64,000 nt of DNA, from positions 200,967-264,966 of the forward strand of contig NC_018244.1 in NCBI RefSeq assembly GCF_000227135.1, in the 5' to 3' direction. The notes under the pieces are model-generated. The model saw only the letters and a program-made list of their open reading frames with translations. It ran no database searches and was not told the DNA's origin. This document shows positions 46,598 to 58,066 of the stretch, piece after piece; the stretch's first letter is position 1; each line of letters opens with the position of its first letter. The stretch is from Leishmania donovani. Taxonomy: Eukaryota; Euglenozoa; Kinetoplastea; Trypanosomatida; Trypanosomatidae. The translations under genes were made by a program, and so were the position numbers.

Positions 46598-48361
46598 CGT
46601 GATGAGGAGTCGACCTGGCACGGGCGCACAGACACGCAGAGAGTCGCAGGCGGAAAAGGTGCCAGGAAAGAGATGCGCGTCACGCCCGCACGCTGGCAGT
46701 GGAGAGCGCCAGCGTCGCTTTCTCGGCTCGTATGTTCGTATGATTTGGGCTCTTTGCGTGCGTGCGTGCGGCGGCGTGGAGACGAGCGCCGATCGAGTGG
46801 CATGGAAACGAGGGAGAGACGGAGACGGAGGAGGGCAAGTGATGCAGCGGACCTTGAAAGGTAACACCAAAACGAAGAGGCAGCACTGATGATGAGGAGG
46901 AGTGGGGACGTACACGTGCGCCCACAAAGATGTACCGTAGTGCAGCAGTGGAGCAGACATCCCCATGGATATGCCTCTCCCCGTCACACATAGACACGCA
47001 CAGAGATGCATAGCCCCCCCCCCCAAGACGGCTACACATGCATTCCCCGCGCAGCCCAGTGCTAGAGAGCACAAGAGAGCGCGCGCGCGATAGCAGAGCA
47101 ACAGCGGAAGCAAAGCCATTCTCTTCTTGGCCCCACGCCTCCCCCTCTTCCGCCTCCGCCCTGAGCCTTCATTAGTGGATTGGTTTTGAGGGGGCCACCG
47201 GCAAAGGCGCATGAGGTGCGCACGGACATGCAGACGTTACCACGACCGCAGCGCATGGCCATGCAGAGGAAAACAAGGGGTTTACACAACAGAAAAGCGA
47301 CTGGAGAAGTTGGAGACTGCGCTTGACCTCATCGAGGGGAGGGGGAGGAGGTTCACGTGTCCGGCGCGTCGTGCATCGCTCTGCAGGACGGTGCGTCTTC
47401 ACAGATGTCGGCATTCGCAGGAAGGAGAACAAGGAAGAGATACATAGAGGGAGAGAAGAGCGCTCGCTCCTTTCACGCACATACGCATGTGCATGCGTGA
47501 GAAGTGCGTTGTATCGCCGTCGTTGCTGTCTTCAAAAGAACCACGAGACCAAGAATGAGGGAGGGGGAGAGAACGAAGCGCAGAAAAGGAGAGGAGACCA
47601 AACGAGAAAGGGAGGGGAGGAGGGAGTTGGACGGCGGAAAAGGTGTGCGGCATACACGCAGTGGGCAGGCGTATACGCAAGTGCCTCATGCACGACAGCA
47701 CGAACGCTCGTCCAGAGAGAATGAGCGAGAAAGGGAGAGGCGGTGGGCACAGATAACAAGGGAAGAGAAGACACACGCCCCCTCCCCCTACACACACAAA
47801 ACAAAATCCCTCGTTGTCTGCGTGGCGCTCCCTCCCCATCTCTGAGTGCGATGGCGTCTTCGCCGCTTCATATCAGCGAAGACGCGAGAGTGCGTGTGTC
47901 AAACGCATGCTTATACACGTACACACACACATGCATATCTATGTACACGGGTACGGGTGTACAACCGAACAACGCCGTGTCAAGGCGTCTCTATCCCTCC
48001 ATGTCCCTCTCTTGCGCCCACCGCCACACACGAGGAGGGTAAGACGCGAACGAAGAAAGTCAGAGGCGAAGCGCCGCTCCTCTCGCACAGGCGCACGCGA
48101 CGATGCAGACCAATAAAAATAAAAAGGGCGGCGTCAGTCATCGGCGCCATCAAGGCTAAGGTAGCAGCAGCGATGGCGGCGGTGCTTGCATGCACGCACA
48201 CAGAGATACGCTACACAGAGCTTGCATAGGAAGCAGCTTGCGTCCTCTCGCCTAGTAGCCCCTCCAAAACCGACAGCGGAAGCGACTACTCCGTCTGTCT
48301 TTTCGCTATCTCGCCGCCTCTCCCTTGAACCTGCACCGCTGCGCATAACTGAGCAAGTGAA
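46598..48361. other. intergenic between two disordered-protein genes
   Basis: No gene supported. The first part (46598-47212) is an open extension of the gene to its left without coding character. The rest has GA-rich and CA-rich simple sequence, a C run at about 47014-47023 and GT/CA stretches. Confidence 0.55.
46615..46665 (-). promoter_or_regulatory. putative trans-splice acceptor of the 43505-46597 gene
   Basis: Pyrimidine-rich stretch on the minus strand with the AG at 46616-46615, 17 nt upstream of the chosen ATG. It supports starting at 46597 rather than at the far end of the open frame. Confidence 0.4.
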
Positions 48362-51145
48362 TCATACTACCACGCGCACCCGCTTTGGTGGAGGGGAGGC
48401 GAGCATGATGTCAGGCGGCGGCTCATCAGACGTGCACCCTGCCGCGGCGACGGTCTCGCGTGCAAACAAGATGGGCAGCTCCGTCGCTGTCGATGGCGGC
48501 GGCAGCACCTGCGTCTCTCCATTGCTGATATTGCCAACGTTAGCGTCGCCACCGCGTCTCATGCCGCTCGAGCGGCACTGCTGGGTACGGTGCGGCGAGG
48601 GGTACCCTGGTGTGGATGGCGATCGGGACAGTCGACAAGGAGACGCCAACGAGCGTTGCACCGCTAAGCTGATGGGTGTGTTGTCGGTGCCTGCGTCGTC
48701 GCTGCCGTGGACACCATCTGCGAAGGCACCCTTGCCGTTCTCGAAACCTGTGCACAAAACGCAGGACACGTTACTGTTAGCTACGCTGTTAATATTGTCT
48801 GGGTTGGGCTGCGGCCAGGTGCCCGTCGGGAAGCCGCGGTGCGTGCGCGAGCGCAAACCGGCGGGTGACGGGGACGCGTCGGCGGGTGTGGCGCTTCCGT
48901 TCACGCAATCCGCATCGCTGGTGGTGTGGCGAAGCACAATGAAGTCCATCTGCAGCGCCGGCTCGTCTATTGGCGATGGCATCGCCGAAGTCCGCCCGTC
49001 ACCACCACCTGCCGCGCCGCTGCTGGCTGGTATGCGAGGGGTGGTGCACGCTGTCGTCTCGGCTCTGCCACCGACCCCGCCACCATGGACGGAGGGCGAC
49101 AGCACGCAGGAGCGATTTGTATTCGCCTGATCGCCGTCATTCATGACCGTCGCGCCGTACGCGACCGCTGCGCTGCTCCCGGACTTGCGCAAGATCGACT
49201 TGACGCGCGTGTTGGGCTGACGTAGCTGCCGAAAGAGTTCCGAGTTCGTCGGGGGTGGAGTGCTGGTGCAGCTCCCGTCGTTCCAGCGACTGCCAACCGC
49301 GAGGCCGCCGCTGCCGCCATCGGTGCTTTTCATGCTACTCAATAGCCAACTACTGTTGCTGCTGGCGAAGTGGTGCGTGTTCCAGCTTCCGAGCTCCAAA
49401 CGCGAAGTGCGTGTCTTGGTGGGAGTTTCGGTTCCTGTGGTCGTCGCCGATGAAGACGCGGCACAAAGGCTCTCGCTGTTTGTGTGGGTACCCATGCCGC
49501 GTATGTTTGCAGAGTTGGGCATGGGCAAGCGCGGATGGAGCACCCCTCCGGCATCGCCATCACCAAAGTTGCTGTAGCCGCCTGCGGTGCCGGCGCTCGC
49601 GGTGTTGCTGGCCGGCAGTGCGGTGAAAAGGTCCAGATGCTGCGGCAGTGGCACGTCGTCCGGTGCGTCGCTTATGGCAGAAGCAGTGACGTTGACAGGT
49701 GCTGTTGTGGCCGGTGCCGACGTACGCGGCGATGTCTGCTGCGGCGCGGGGGTGCGCGGAGATGGAGACGTGGAGTCATGAGGCGGCCTGAAGGTTGGCA
49801 TCAGCGCCACGGTGAGCTGCTGCTGCCGCCCCGATGTAGACGGCAGCAAAGACTCGGAACGAGAGTGCTGTCGAGCCGCGGCCACCGCCTGGGGGGGCTG
49901 TGTCAACCGCGCTGTCGGGATGACTCCGCTCCCGCTCTCCCTGCATCCATCGCTCGCTTCGCCGAAGGGAGACGCGCCAGCGTCGCGGGCAGATTCGTAG
50001 CTCGGCCGCGCAGGCGTTCCGGCCGTCGCATCCATTGGCTCCGACGCGTCGACCGCGTTTCGCAGAGTCGCTTTCACCTCGGCACACGGCGAGCGGCGCG
50101 CCAATGAAGCGAGTGCGGAATGGCACCGACGTGCCACAGGGCCACCACTGCCGGAGAGGCGACTTGCGCTTGCGAGTTGCAGGTCGCGCTGCGCCTCGGC
50201 GGTGAGTACGGATCGTGGCTGTGAAGCGGGCGCTGTCTCAGTCGCCGCTGCTGTGGTTTCCACCACCGTCGCTGGCGACTGCGACGGCGATGGCGATGCT
50301 TGTTGAGCTACTGGTAGAACCACAGGCTGGCATGACGACGAGCGACTCGCCTGCAGCGACGGCGGCTGTGTAGAGCCGGCTGTCTGCAGGAAGGATGTCC
50401 GCGTCGTGTCGGTGTCACCGAGTGTCCACGTCAGGACAGAGCCGCCTTCGTTGATGTTGGCGCCCCTGCGCAGCTCCCTTGATGCTGCCGCGTGGGTGTC
50501 GCTGACGCTCTGTGGCGAGGCGGACGAGGGCTGCTCAGCTAAATGGGTTTTGTACGCCACCGAACTGAGCGAGTGCTGCGGAGGAAGTGAGGAGGAGTCG
50601 ATGTACGCGAGGGCGGCAGTGCTGTGCGCAGCACCGGAGGGGAGCGCATCATCCAGGGGCGGCGGGTGCAAGCTGACCACCTTATCGCACTGAAGCAGCT
50701 CGTCTGTGGCCGATGTCTTCCTCGCGAGCACGCCCCCCTCCACGTCCCTTCTTGAGGACGTAAGCTGCGTCGGCTGGGGCGACGTGGATGCCGCTGGCGC
50801 GGACAGGCCGAGGGGAGAAGCCGCAGGTGGCGTTAGAGAAGCGCCGTCGCCTGTAGTGGCGGTGTCGCTGTCTCGGCGCAGAGGCAATGACACGGCGTTC
50901 ATGGGCGGCAGCCCTAGCGCATCGTCAACGAAAGGATGCGAATCGTCAGGTGGCGGCGACGCTGCCCTACCAACACTGTCATTGTCTTCCTCAACGCAGA
51001 TTCGCGATAAACACGGAGCAAAGTCGATGGAAGATGCTTTTTCCGCCTCCTGCGGTGTTGCTGGCGCGTGCTGCGGCGTCACCGACTCGGCCACTTTGCC
51101 TTCACGGGGCCCACGCACCTTCTCCTTCGAGTCTGCACACCCCAT
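48362..51145 (-). CDS. disordered protein with MGC acylation-type N-terminus
   Basis: Protein of 927 residues, not recognised. It begins MGCADSKEK: Gly2 followed by Cys3 and then Ser/Lys is the pattern for N-myristoylation plus palmitoylation, which in trypanosomatids directs proteins to plasma, flagellar or pellicular membranes. There is no hydrophobic membrane segment, so lipid would be the only anchor. The rest is Ser/Thr/Pro/Ala-rich. More constrained-looking segments are SELFRQLRQPNTRVKSILRK (about 638-657), which has a basic phospho-site look, and the short hydrophobic ALQMDFIVLRHTTSD (about 735-750). The C-terminus ends in basic residues and VVV. The start is ATG at 51145; a likely acceptor is the AG at 51258-51257. 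Lipidation is predicted, not shown. Confidence 0.75.
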   Translation of the reverse strand: MGCADSKEKVRGPREGKVAESVTPQHAPATPQEAEKASSIDFAPCLSRICVEEDNDSVGRAASPPPDDSHPFVDDALGLPPMNAVSLPLRRDSDTATTGDGASLTPPAASPLGLSAPAASTSPQPTQLTSSRRDVEGGVLARKTSATDELLQCDKVVSLHPPPLDDALPSGAAHSTAALAYIDSSSLPPQHSLSSVAYKTHLAEQPSSASPQSVSDTHAAASRELRRGANINEGGSVLTWTLGDTDTTRTSFLQTAGSTQPPSLQASRSSSCQPVVLPVAQQASPSPSQSPATVVETTAAATETAPASQPRSVLTAEAQRDLQLASASRLSGSGGPVARRCHSALASLARRSPCAEVKATLRNAVDASEPMDATAGTPARPSYESARDAGASPFGEASDGCRESGSGVIPTARLTQPPQAVAAARQHSRSESLLPSTSGRQQQLTVALMPTFRPPHDSTSPSPRTPAPQQTSPRTSAPATTAPVNVTASAISDAPDDVPLPQHLDLFTALPASNTASAGTAGGYSNFGDGDAGGVLHPRLPMPNSANIRGMGTHTNSESLCAASSSATTTGTETPTKTRTSRLELGSWNTHHFASSNSSWLLSSMKSTDGGSGGLAVGSRWNDGSCTSTPPPTNSELFRQLRQPNTRVKSILRKSGSSAAVAYGATVMNDGDQANTNRSCVLSPSVHGGGVGGRAETTACTTPRIPASSGAAGGGDGRTSAMPSPIDEPALQMDFIVLRHTTSDADCVNGSATPADASPSPAGLRSRTHRGFPTGTWPQPNPDNINSVANSNVSCVLCTGFENGKGAFADGVHGSDDAGTDNTPISLAVQRSLASPCRLSRSPSTPGYPSPHRTQQCRSSGMRRGGDANVGNISNGETQVLPPPSTATELPILFARETVAAAGCTSDEPPPDIMLASPPPKRVRVVV

Positions 51146-54100
51146 GAGTATGGAGTGGGCTGATTTCCTTGCGCTGCCCCTTTATGCGGCGATGTCGTAG
51201 ACCGCGACGACGCGGTGAGAAAGCTGCCCGTCACAAGGCTGACAAGAGCGGCCCTACTGCGAAGAGACACTCAACAACACGGGGCAGCGATGAAATACGC
51301 AGATACACCCGCACGGCACACAGAGAAGGCAAGCGACGTTAGCGAAACAGGCGGATTAACAAAAACGGTATTCTGCGGAGCTGGAGGGCAGGAGCGGAGG
51401 TGGAACCGAGATGAGGGAGACAACGGCGACACGCGGCCACACCTGGGTAAATCCCACGCAGCCCCCGCGTTTCCCCAGCGAGCAAAAGACAACAAGCAAA
51501 ACACGCAATAACAAAACACATAAACAGTAAGCGAGGGGGGGGCGAGAGGCAGGCAGGTGTACAACGAGCAGAGGAGACAGCCGGGAAGGAGGAGGGGGGG
51601 GGTGTAGCGAGCGAGCTCACAAAGCGAGAGGACGGGGAGAAAATCGCGCAAAACAAAGGCAGCACGCACAACGAGGAGGCGTCGCGCGATGGCGGTGGGG
51701 GAGGAGATCAAAGGAGGGGGGAACACAAGAGGAGAACCCAAGGAACAGAAACAGAGGGCGCGCGTGAAAGTGCGGCTCTACAAAGGGAGAGGAAGCAGAG
51801 CAGGGAAGGGGGTGGGGGAGTGGGAAGAAAAGACCTGGCGCGCAAGTGCCCTCGCAGGCACGCACACACGCACAGAGAGAGAGAGAGACGCTTTCTATCT
51901 TATCAGCAATCAAAAAGGAAGTCAGCGAGCCGCAATCGACGAAGGCTAAAGCCCCTCTCGCCCTCCCGCCCGCCCGGCCCTTCGTTTCACCGTGCGCTGT
52001 TGTGCCAGATGGATGGAAAACGGGTGGGCTGCTGCGATGCGTGCTATGAGGGAGGAGCAGCAGCAAAAACAAGGGGGTAGAGAAGAGAAGGTTGCAAACG
52101 GATAGAGCTCAACGAGGAGGCCGAGCGGAAGAAGAGCAGACAGACCAAGAGAAGACGGAGAATGCGGAATGTCAGGAGAGGGAGCGGGAGGAAGGGGGAG
52201 GAGGTCGATGCTGTGAAAAGAGCGCTACCGCCTGCGTTCGTTTGGTTGCTTCCTGTACACTTCCCCCTTTTCCCCTTTCTTCACGCTCTATATCTGCGCG
52301 CGTGCGTCTTTCGTGCCTCTGCTTCCGTTGCTGCAGCAGCGGCGGCGGAGTACTCTGCTCAATGGTATTCGCGTTCCATGCGAATGTGGGCACTTATGTG
52401 CACCGGCGTCCTCTTCGGTGACAGCAGCAAGGCACACAGAGACCGACACAGCCGCCAGCAAATCCCCGAAAAGAAAAGAGGAGCGTGTGTGTGTGTGTCT
52501 TTGTGGGTGTGTGCGTGCCTGTGTGCGTTATATATACAGAGAGGCGCATCAACGTCAAATGATCGCGGGAAGCACACCCACGAAAAAAATGGGAGGGGGG
52601 GGGCAAGGGCAAGAGAGAGGAGAGGGTGGAGTTGCTTGCAAGGATCACTTTTATGGTGTTCTTTTTATGTTCTTCTGCTAGTTTAGTGCCGCCTTCCAAC
52701 CTCCATGAACGGCGAAGTTGTGGTGCCTCCCTTCCCCTTCGCTGCAACGAGACGCCGTAGTCGGCCCTTTGTTGTTCACAGTAATACTGGGGGGAGCGTG
52801 CACGAAAAAAACGACAGACAGGCACGCGCACAGACAGAGACGGTGTTTGGAGAGAGGCGCTGCGTCGGCGCGGAGGTGCAGGTAATCAAAGAGAGGGGGA
52901 GGGCGAATCGCTGGGAACGGTGGTCACCGCGCTGGCTGATGATCGGTGTGAATGCGCAGGGGGGGTGGCGAGAGAGTAGAGGAGAGGAGGGGAACGGTGT
53001 GAACCGTCAAAGGCAAGGAACTGAGCGACGTGCGCGCGCGGTGTGGGGCGTGAGCTGGACGAAGCAAGAAAGAGAAACCAAGCACACACGCACACACCCT
53101 AGCGCACTGGCGCACCAGCACCCAGCACAGCCGAAAGCAAAGAAAAGTTAACACGAAGGGGAGCGCGCGAGAGAGCGAGACCCACACGGGAAAGAAGCGA
53201 CGCTCCCGAGGCAGTGCCCAAAAGGCGGCGAAGCAAAAGGGGGGTGGGAGGGGGCTGATCGCGCAAGTGGGCGCCCCGCTCGTCCAGGTGTCGACAACTG
53301 CGGGAGAAGAGGAGGAAGGCAAACTCGGGAAGAGCTCGCACGTGCTCAAAAGGAAAAAAGGGATACGCGAGTGCGAGCGAGTGGCAGCAACAGCGTAGGC
53401 GTAGGTGCCTGTATATCCGCCCGGGTTTGTGTGGGTGTGATGGTTGCTGCCGGCGTGCAAATTCGCACGCTTCCTTTTTTTCTCTGCTGTTCTGTCGCTG
53501 TGCCCACACCCCACACTGTGGAGTGTCGCGTGGGTAGGAAGCGGTTGGGGGGGGTGGAGGCTTTGGCAGCACGCTCGCACGCGTCTTACACGTGTGCACT
53601 GACGCCACTGTGTATGTGGCCCACCTCACCGAAAGCACACTGTGCGGATGGCGAGTCGCGATTTCGTTCCCTCCCGTCGAACTTTGCTGTGGAAGGGGGA
53701 GGGGGGCGCATGCACCGACTTGGAAAAGAGGCGGTGAGGCGCAGAGCAAGCACGGTGAGGCGTTAGGTGGAGTGTATGGTGGAGCAGGGCCATTCGCCGT
53801 GTGCGGCGGCGTACACACACATACACGCATACACACACAGAGCGAGAGAGAGAGGCGGTCAGGAAAGAGGTGTGTGTGTGTGTGTGGTGGGGAGGGGAGA
53901 GGAACAAAGGACGAAAAGACAGCAAAGGAAGGAGGCGCGAAGAAGGGGGAGAGAGGGATAAGGTGGTCAGGTGGGTCTGTGTTGGTGAGAGAGTGGGCGA
54001 GACCGGGTATACCTCCTCCCTACATGGACGCTCAACGAGAGCACGTCTGTGTGGCGTGTTGTCTCTTCGAGGGCTGGGAAGCAGTCGGCCGACGACGACA

Positions 54101-54499
54101 CACGGACGCACCAACACGCTTTGTGTTTTCTTCGCTCACTCAGAAAAGCCAACAAAGGAGGGGGCGTAGCAGCCACGGATGGGAAGGCACTCACTGATGA
54201 TGATGATGTGTGTATGTGTCGCTGCCGTGCCACTAATACATACCATAAAAGCGAATAGGAAGGATGGCGAAGAGGCGGAGGGAGGAAAGCCATCAGAGAG
54301 CGTGTGTGTGTGTGTGTGTGTGGCAAGAGAAGAGATGCGCTACAGCATCTGTGCCACCTTCACTCTCCACCACGCCCATGTGTGCATTGCGGCTGTTGCT
54401 ACCCCACCCCCACCCCTCCTCTTCCCACCGCTGCGTGCGCGCTCCGGGTGGGTTTCTGTGTGTTTGCATCGCTGTTTGTCTTCGGCCCCCCGTTCTTCT
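51146..54499. other. 3.35-kb gene-free interval
   Basis: No gene supported. It contains GA-rich tracts, G runs (for example around 51593-51602), a short TA tract near 52529-52535 and GT runs near 53871-53886 and 54302-54322. It should hold the 3'UTR of the coiled-coil gene and the 5'UTR of the gene to the left. Confidence 0.6.
54302..54322. repeat. GT microsatellite
   Basis: About ten GT units, some 180 bp downstream of the stop of the coiled-coil gene. Confidence 0.9.
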
Positions 54500-57400
54500 T
54501 CAGTGGTACGGCGAGGTGGCGCGGTTCAGGGAGCGAATCAACTTCTCCGTCACCTGCCCCGAGATGCGCAGCGCTTGCAGAGAATCGTAAGCGGCAGCCG
54601 CGCAGTCGGTCGAAGAAGCCTCCGTCTTGACAGCAGCTGGCGGCGAGTGGCTTGCAGTGTCGGTTGGGTTGCCGGAGATGACTGGCGCGCCCCTGTCCTC
54701 GCTCTTCGCATGACGGGAGTGTCGCCTCCTTGCGTGACCGCCGGCAGCAGCGAATACGGCAGCCGCCCCTGATCGCGACACCGCTGCAGCCAGGCGCACC
54801 TTCGCCGCCTCATGGCGTACTTGCAGCTTTTCATAGCGCTTTAATAAGCCCTCCACCTCTGCGTGGTGGCGATCCTGCATTGCACATGCCGCCGTCTTGT
54901 AGACAGAGATCTCTTTCTCGTAGTAACTGCGCTGCGTGCTAAGCTCACTCTCAGCACTGAGAGCGCGCGCCTGCCACGTCGACGCCTCGTCCAGCTGCTC
55001 CTGCTGCGACGCGAGCTCATCGGTGGCGAGCCGGAGGCGCTCCTCCATGGTATGCATGAGCCCCTCAGACGACACGACAGCCGAGCGCAGTCGCTCGACC
55101 TCCGCCTCCAGCTCGGCGATGCGGGACTCCGCAGACCGCTGGTCACTGCACGCAGCCGCCAGCAGCTCCCGTGAGCTCGCCAGGTCACCCTCCAAGCGTG
55201 TCCGATGCATCTGCGCCTCCGCCTGCAATGCGCTATGCTCATCCTGCAGCTCTGAGTGTGCGGTGCGCAGCGCATGCAGTTCGTTCCGCAGATTCTCGAC
55301 GATGCGCTGGCACTGCCCTGCCTCCTCTCGCAGCTGGGCCACCTCGTGCCCCGCAGCCGGAGACGATTTTGAAGCAGACGTGGCCGCCAGGCTAGCGGCA
55401 ATCTCCCGCAGGGAACTTCGAAGCGCGCCTACCTTTCCTATGGCCTCGTCGCGTGTGGCCACTAGCGCCGCACGGCTGCTTGCCTCCAGCTCCACGAGGC
55501 GTGCCTGGCTCAGCTCCTGCTGCCTCTTGGCTTGTTGTAGCACGTCCTCGAGTGCACCCTGCAACTCCGCGCACTTCGCCTCCAACTGTCTCACCTCTGA
55601 CGCCAGCTGTCGTGACGACAGCTCCCACTGCGCTGCGCTGTGCCGCGACTGGTCGTGCGCCTGGGCGAGTCGGAGGTGCTGCTGCTCGCATTGGTTCGTG
55701 AAGATTTCCTTCGTCACCTGCATGTAGTCCAGGCGGGCCTTCAGAACTTGGTTCTCCTCCCCAAGCCGCCGAAGCTCCTTGAGCATTTGCACCTCCTCCT
55801 GCAGGGCCTCCGCAGGAGTGCGTGGGAGCTGGTAGAGATACTGAAGACTCAGTGACGAGGGCGCTGTCGTCATTGCGGTAGAACCCAGTGACGGCGTCGT
55901 AGTGGTGGTAGCGGTGGCGGTGGCAGTGGCGGGCAGCTCCGCCGCAGCGGCCACAGCAGCAGCTCTATCGGCAACCAGCTCCCCACCCCATTGCTCTGCG
56001 GCACGACGGCCACCATCGTCGCTGTGGCCACCCGACCGCTGCTCGTGGACCTGCGCAAGGCCACTGCCAGCGAGCATTGAACGAATGTTCGTAGCCGGCG
56101 AGGGCGATGACGACCCGCCGGAGGTGGACGACAGGTCCGTGACGCCGCGAGCGTAAGAGGGGTTGAACTCGCCTTCTCCGGTAGTATTGTCGACCTCATT
56201 GTCACCACCGTCGAGACGCACCCGCTGCTGCCGCGGAAGCCGTACCGCCTTCCCAGCGCCGAGTCGGCCTTCATCGCTAGTGGAGACCGAAGGGGTCATG
56301 AGGGAAGAGTTGTGCGGCTCCTCGTCGTGGTTGGCACCACCGCGTGGGTGCCGTCGTGAGCGACCACGCTGCTGCTGATGCAGTGTATCGCCATGGTCGC
56401 CATCGCCACCTGGCAGGTCGGCGCCGGCGTCATCGCCAATATCAGTGGGAAAGGTGCGCTGGAGCGGTGTCGAATGCGGTGGCTGTGCACCTGCGGAAGC
56501 GGCAGCGCTGATAGGCGAAGCGGGCCTTGCGAGTGCAGATTGGTGAGAAGTGGGCGAGGGCATAGGAGGCAGTGGTGTCTCGGCCGCCACGCCGCCGCCT
56601 CGCTGAGGTGCCCTGTACTGCAGCTCTTCAGGCGATGAAGACGCAGACAAGAAGGTGTACGGCGATGTCGCTTCCGTCTGCACCGTGCCAGTGACGGCGG
56701 CCTCCGCTGCACCGGGAAGAGAGGCGAAGATCTTTGTATCCGGACCATCTAGCGGCTGCGGTGGGGCCAAGTAGCCTGTCGTGTTGGTCGTCGTGGCGGT
56801 GGCGGTGGGCGGCAGAGGTGGCCAGGAGGCGGACGGGGAAGGGGAGGCGGAAGACGTCGCGGTGGCGGCACTGGCGACTGCTTGCACCGCCGCCCGCACC
56901 CGCTCGCGACTTCCTGTTGCGCTGCCGCGCGGTGGCATATGATGGATATGAGGTTGCTGCTTCTTGGCAATGTAGAGCTGCAGCCACTGATTCTCCACCA
57001 TCATCTTTTCCATCTGCACGTGCAGCAGCGCGCGCTCCTCCACCCACTGCGCCTCCCGTTCCTTCGCCCTTCCACATGCGGCGACGCCGTCCTGGTAGAC
57101 CTGCTGCAGCTCCAGCACTTTCTCCCGCTCCCGCGCGTAGGCGGCGCACTCCTCCTGCGCCTTTGCCAACTCACCTTTCAAGGCTTGCACCTCCCGCATG
57201 TAGCGCGAGGTCAAGTCCTGGAAAAGTGTACGCAACTGCAGCACCTCTGACGGAGATGCCCAGTCGCTGTCGTGGCGCTCCCGCATCTCTGTCAGCTGGG
57301 TGGCAGAGAACCGAGACGATACCTCGTCGTCGACACTGATGGAGGACGTGTACGTGGCAGCCGCCCCTTCGGTGGTAGCCGCTGGCCCTTGCTGCGCCCT

Positions 57401-58066
57401 CCAGGAGGCGGGCAGCGGATCGCGCCTCTGAGCGCTGCGGTGAGACTGCTGCTGCCGCGTAGGCGTGCGGCGATCCCATTCCGGCGAGCCGCCAGCCCTC
57501 TCCACGTTGGCGCGACGCATTGGGTGGGCAGCTACCTGTGCAGAGGACGACCAGCGCTGCTGCTGCGGGGGATGGCGTTGGCGCGAGGACGGGTGCGCTG
57601 CTTTATGGCTCTGTAGCGACGACGAAGATCGCGTTGGCGTTCGCGAAGGTGACGTCGATGAGGGGCTCGCCACGCTGTCCAGCAGATGCGCCATGGCTCT
57701 GCCGTACTCCGGCGACGATGTAAAGGCAGAAGCAGGGGAGGCGAAAGCTGTCACATCGAAGAATGACCCAAGAGTGCGGCCGCCAGGGGAGAGATGAAGA
57801 GCCGCTCCACTACTTTGGTGGGGCGGGGTGCGTGTGGAAGCAGCAGCAGTAGCAGAGACGGCAGTTCGCGCAGAAGTCACGTGGCGGACGCCAGGGCTTC
57901 CAGCAGCCGCGCCGCTGCCGCTGCTGCTACCCGTGGCTGGTGTGGTGCCGCTTTCCTGTCCACTCGGGTAGGTCGGTGACGAGGAGCCGTTCTCCGCTGA
58001 CGCCGCGCGCGGCGAGGTCCGGTGCTGCTTCTCCACTGTGCAGTGTGGTGTCTGTCGGTGATCCAT
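54500..58066 (-). CDS. large coiled-coil protein
   Basis: Protein of 1188 residues, not recognised. The first 250 residues are Ser/Ala/Pro-rich. A helical region about 259-369 begins with SPSEVLQLRTLFQDLTSRYM and continues as a coiled coil. A disordered Ser/Ala/Thr-rich linker (about 370-745) follows, then a long coiled coil of about 345 residues (750-1095) with repeated Leu/Glu/Gln heptads. The C-terminus closes with a short ordered-looking motif, QVTEKLIRSLNRATSPYH. Such architecture is common among trypanosomatid basal body, flagellum-attachment and other cytoskeletal proteins, so a structural role is plausible. No motor, kinase or membrane segment is visible. The start is ATG at 58066; upstream splice signals are weak. 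Confidence 0.8.
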   Translation of the reverse strand: MDHRQTPHCTVEKQHRTSPRAASAENGSSSPTYPSGQESGTTPATGSSSGSGAAAGSPGVRHVTSARTAVSATAAASTRTPPHQSSGAALHLSPGGRTLGSFFDVTAFASPASAFTSSPEYGRAMAHLLDSVASPSSTSPSRTPTRSSSSLQSHKAAHPSSRQRHPPQQQRWSSSAQVAAHPMRRANVERAGGSPEWDRRTPTRQQQSHRSAQRRDPLPASWRAQQGPAATTEGAAATYTSSISVDDEVSSRFSATQLTEMRERHDSDWASPSEVLQLRTLFQDLTSRYMREVQALKGELAKAQEECAAYAREREKVLELQQVYQDGVAACGRAKEREAQWVEERALLHVQMEKMMVENQWLQLYIAKKQQPHIHHMPPRGSATGSRERVRAAVQAVASAATATSSASPSPSASWPPLPPTATATTTNTTGYLAPPQPLDGPDTKIFASLPGAAEAAVTGTVQTEATSPYTFLSASSSPEELQYRAPQRGGGVAAETPLPPMPSPTSHQSALARPASPISAAASAGAQPPHSTPLQRTFPTDIGDDAGADLPGGDGDHGDTLHQQQRGRSRRHPRGGANHDEEPHNSSLMTPSVSTSDEGRLGAGKAVRLPRQQRVRLDGGDNEVDNTTGEGEFNPSYARGVTDLSSTSGGSSSPSPATNIRSMLAGSGLAQVHEQRSGGHSDDGGRRAAEQWGGELVADRAAAVAAAAELPATATATATTTTTPSLGSTAMTTAPSSLSLQYLYQLPRTPAEALQEEVQMLKELRRLGEENQVLKARLDYMQVTKEIFTNQCEQQHLRLAQAHDQSRHSAAQWELSSRQLASEVRQLEAKCAELQGALEDVLQQAKRQQELSQARLVELEASSRAALVATRDEAIGKVGALRSSLREIAASLAATSASKSSPAAGHEVAQLREEAGQCQRIVENLRNELHALRTAHSELQDEHSALQAEAQMHRTRLEGDLASSRELLAAACSDQRSAESRIAELEAEVERLRSAVVSSEGLMHTMEERLRLATDELASQQEQLDEASTWQARALSAESELSTQRSYYEKEISVYKTAACAMQDRHHAEVEGLLKRYEKLQVRHEAAKVRLAAAVSRSGAAAVFAAAGGHARRRHSRHAKSEDRGAPVISGNPTDTASHSPPAAVKTEASSTDCAAAAYDSLQALRISGQVTEKLIRSLNRATSPYH

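Noticed and set aside
46598..47212. 205-codon N-terminal extension of the 43505 gene
   Set aside because: Cys/Leu/Arg/His-rich composition unlike the rest of the protein, overlapping pyrimidine tracts, and a usable acceptor AG lies just before the internal ATG at 46597.
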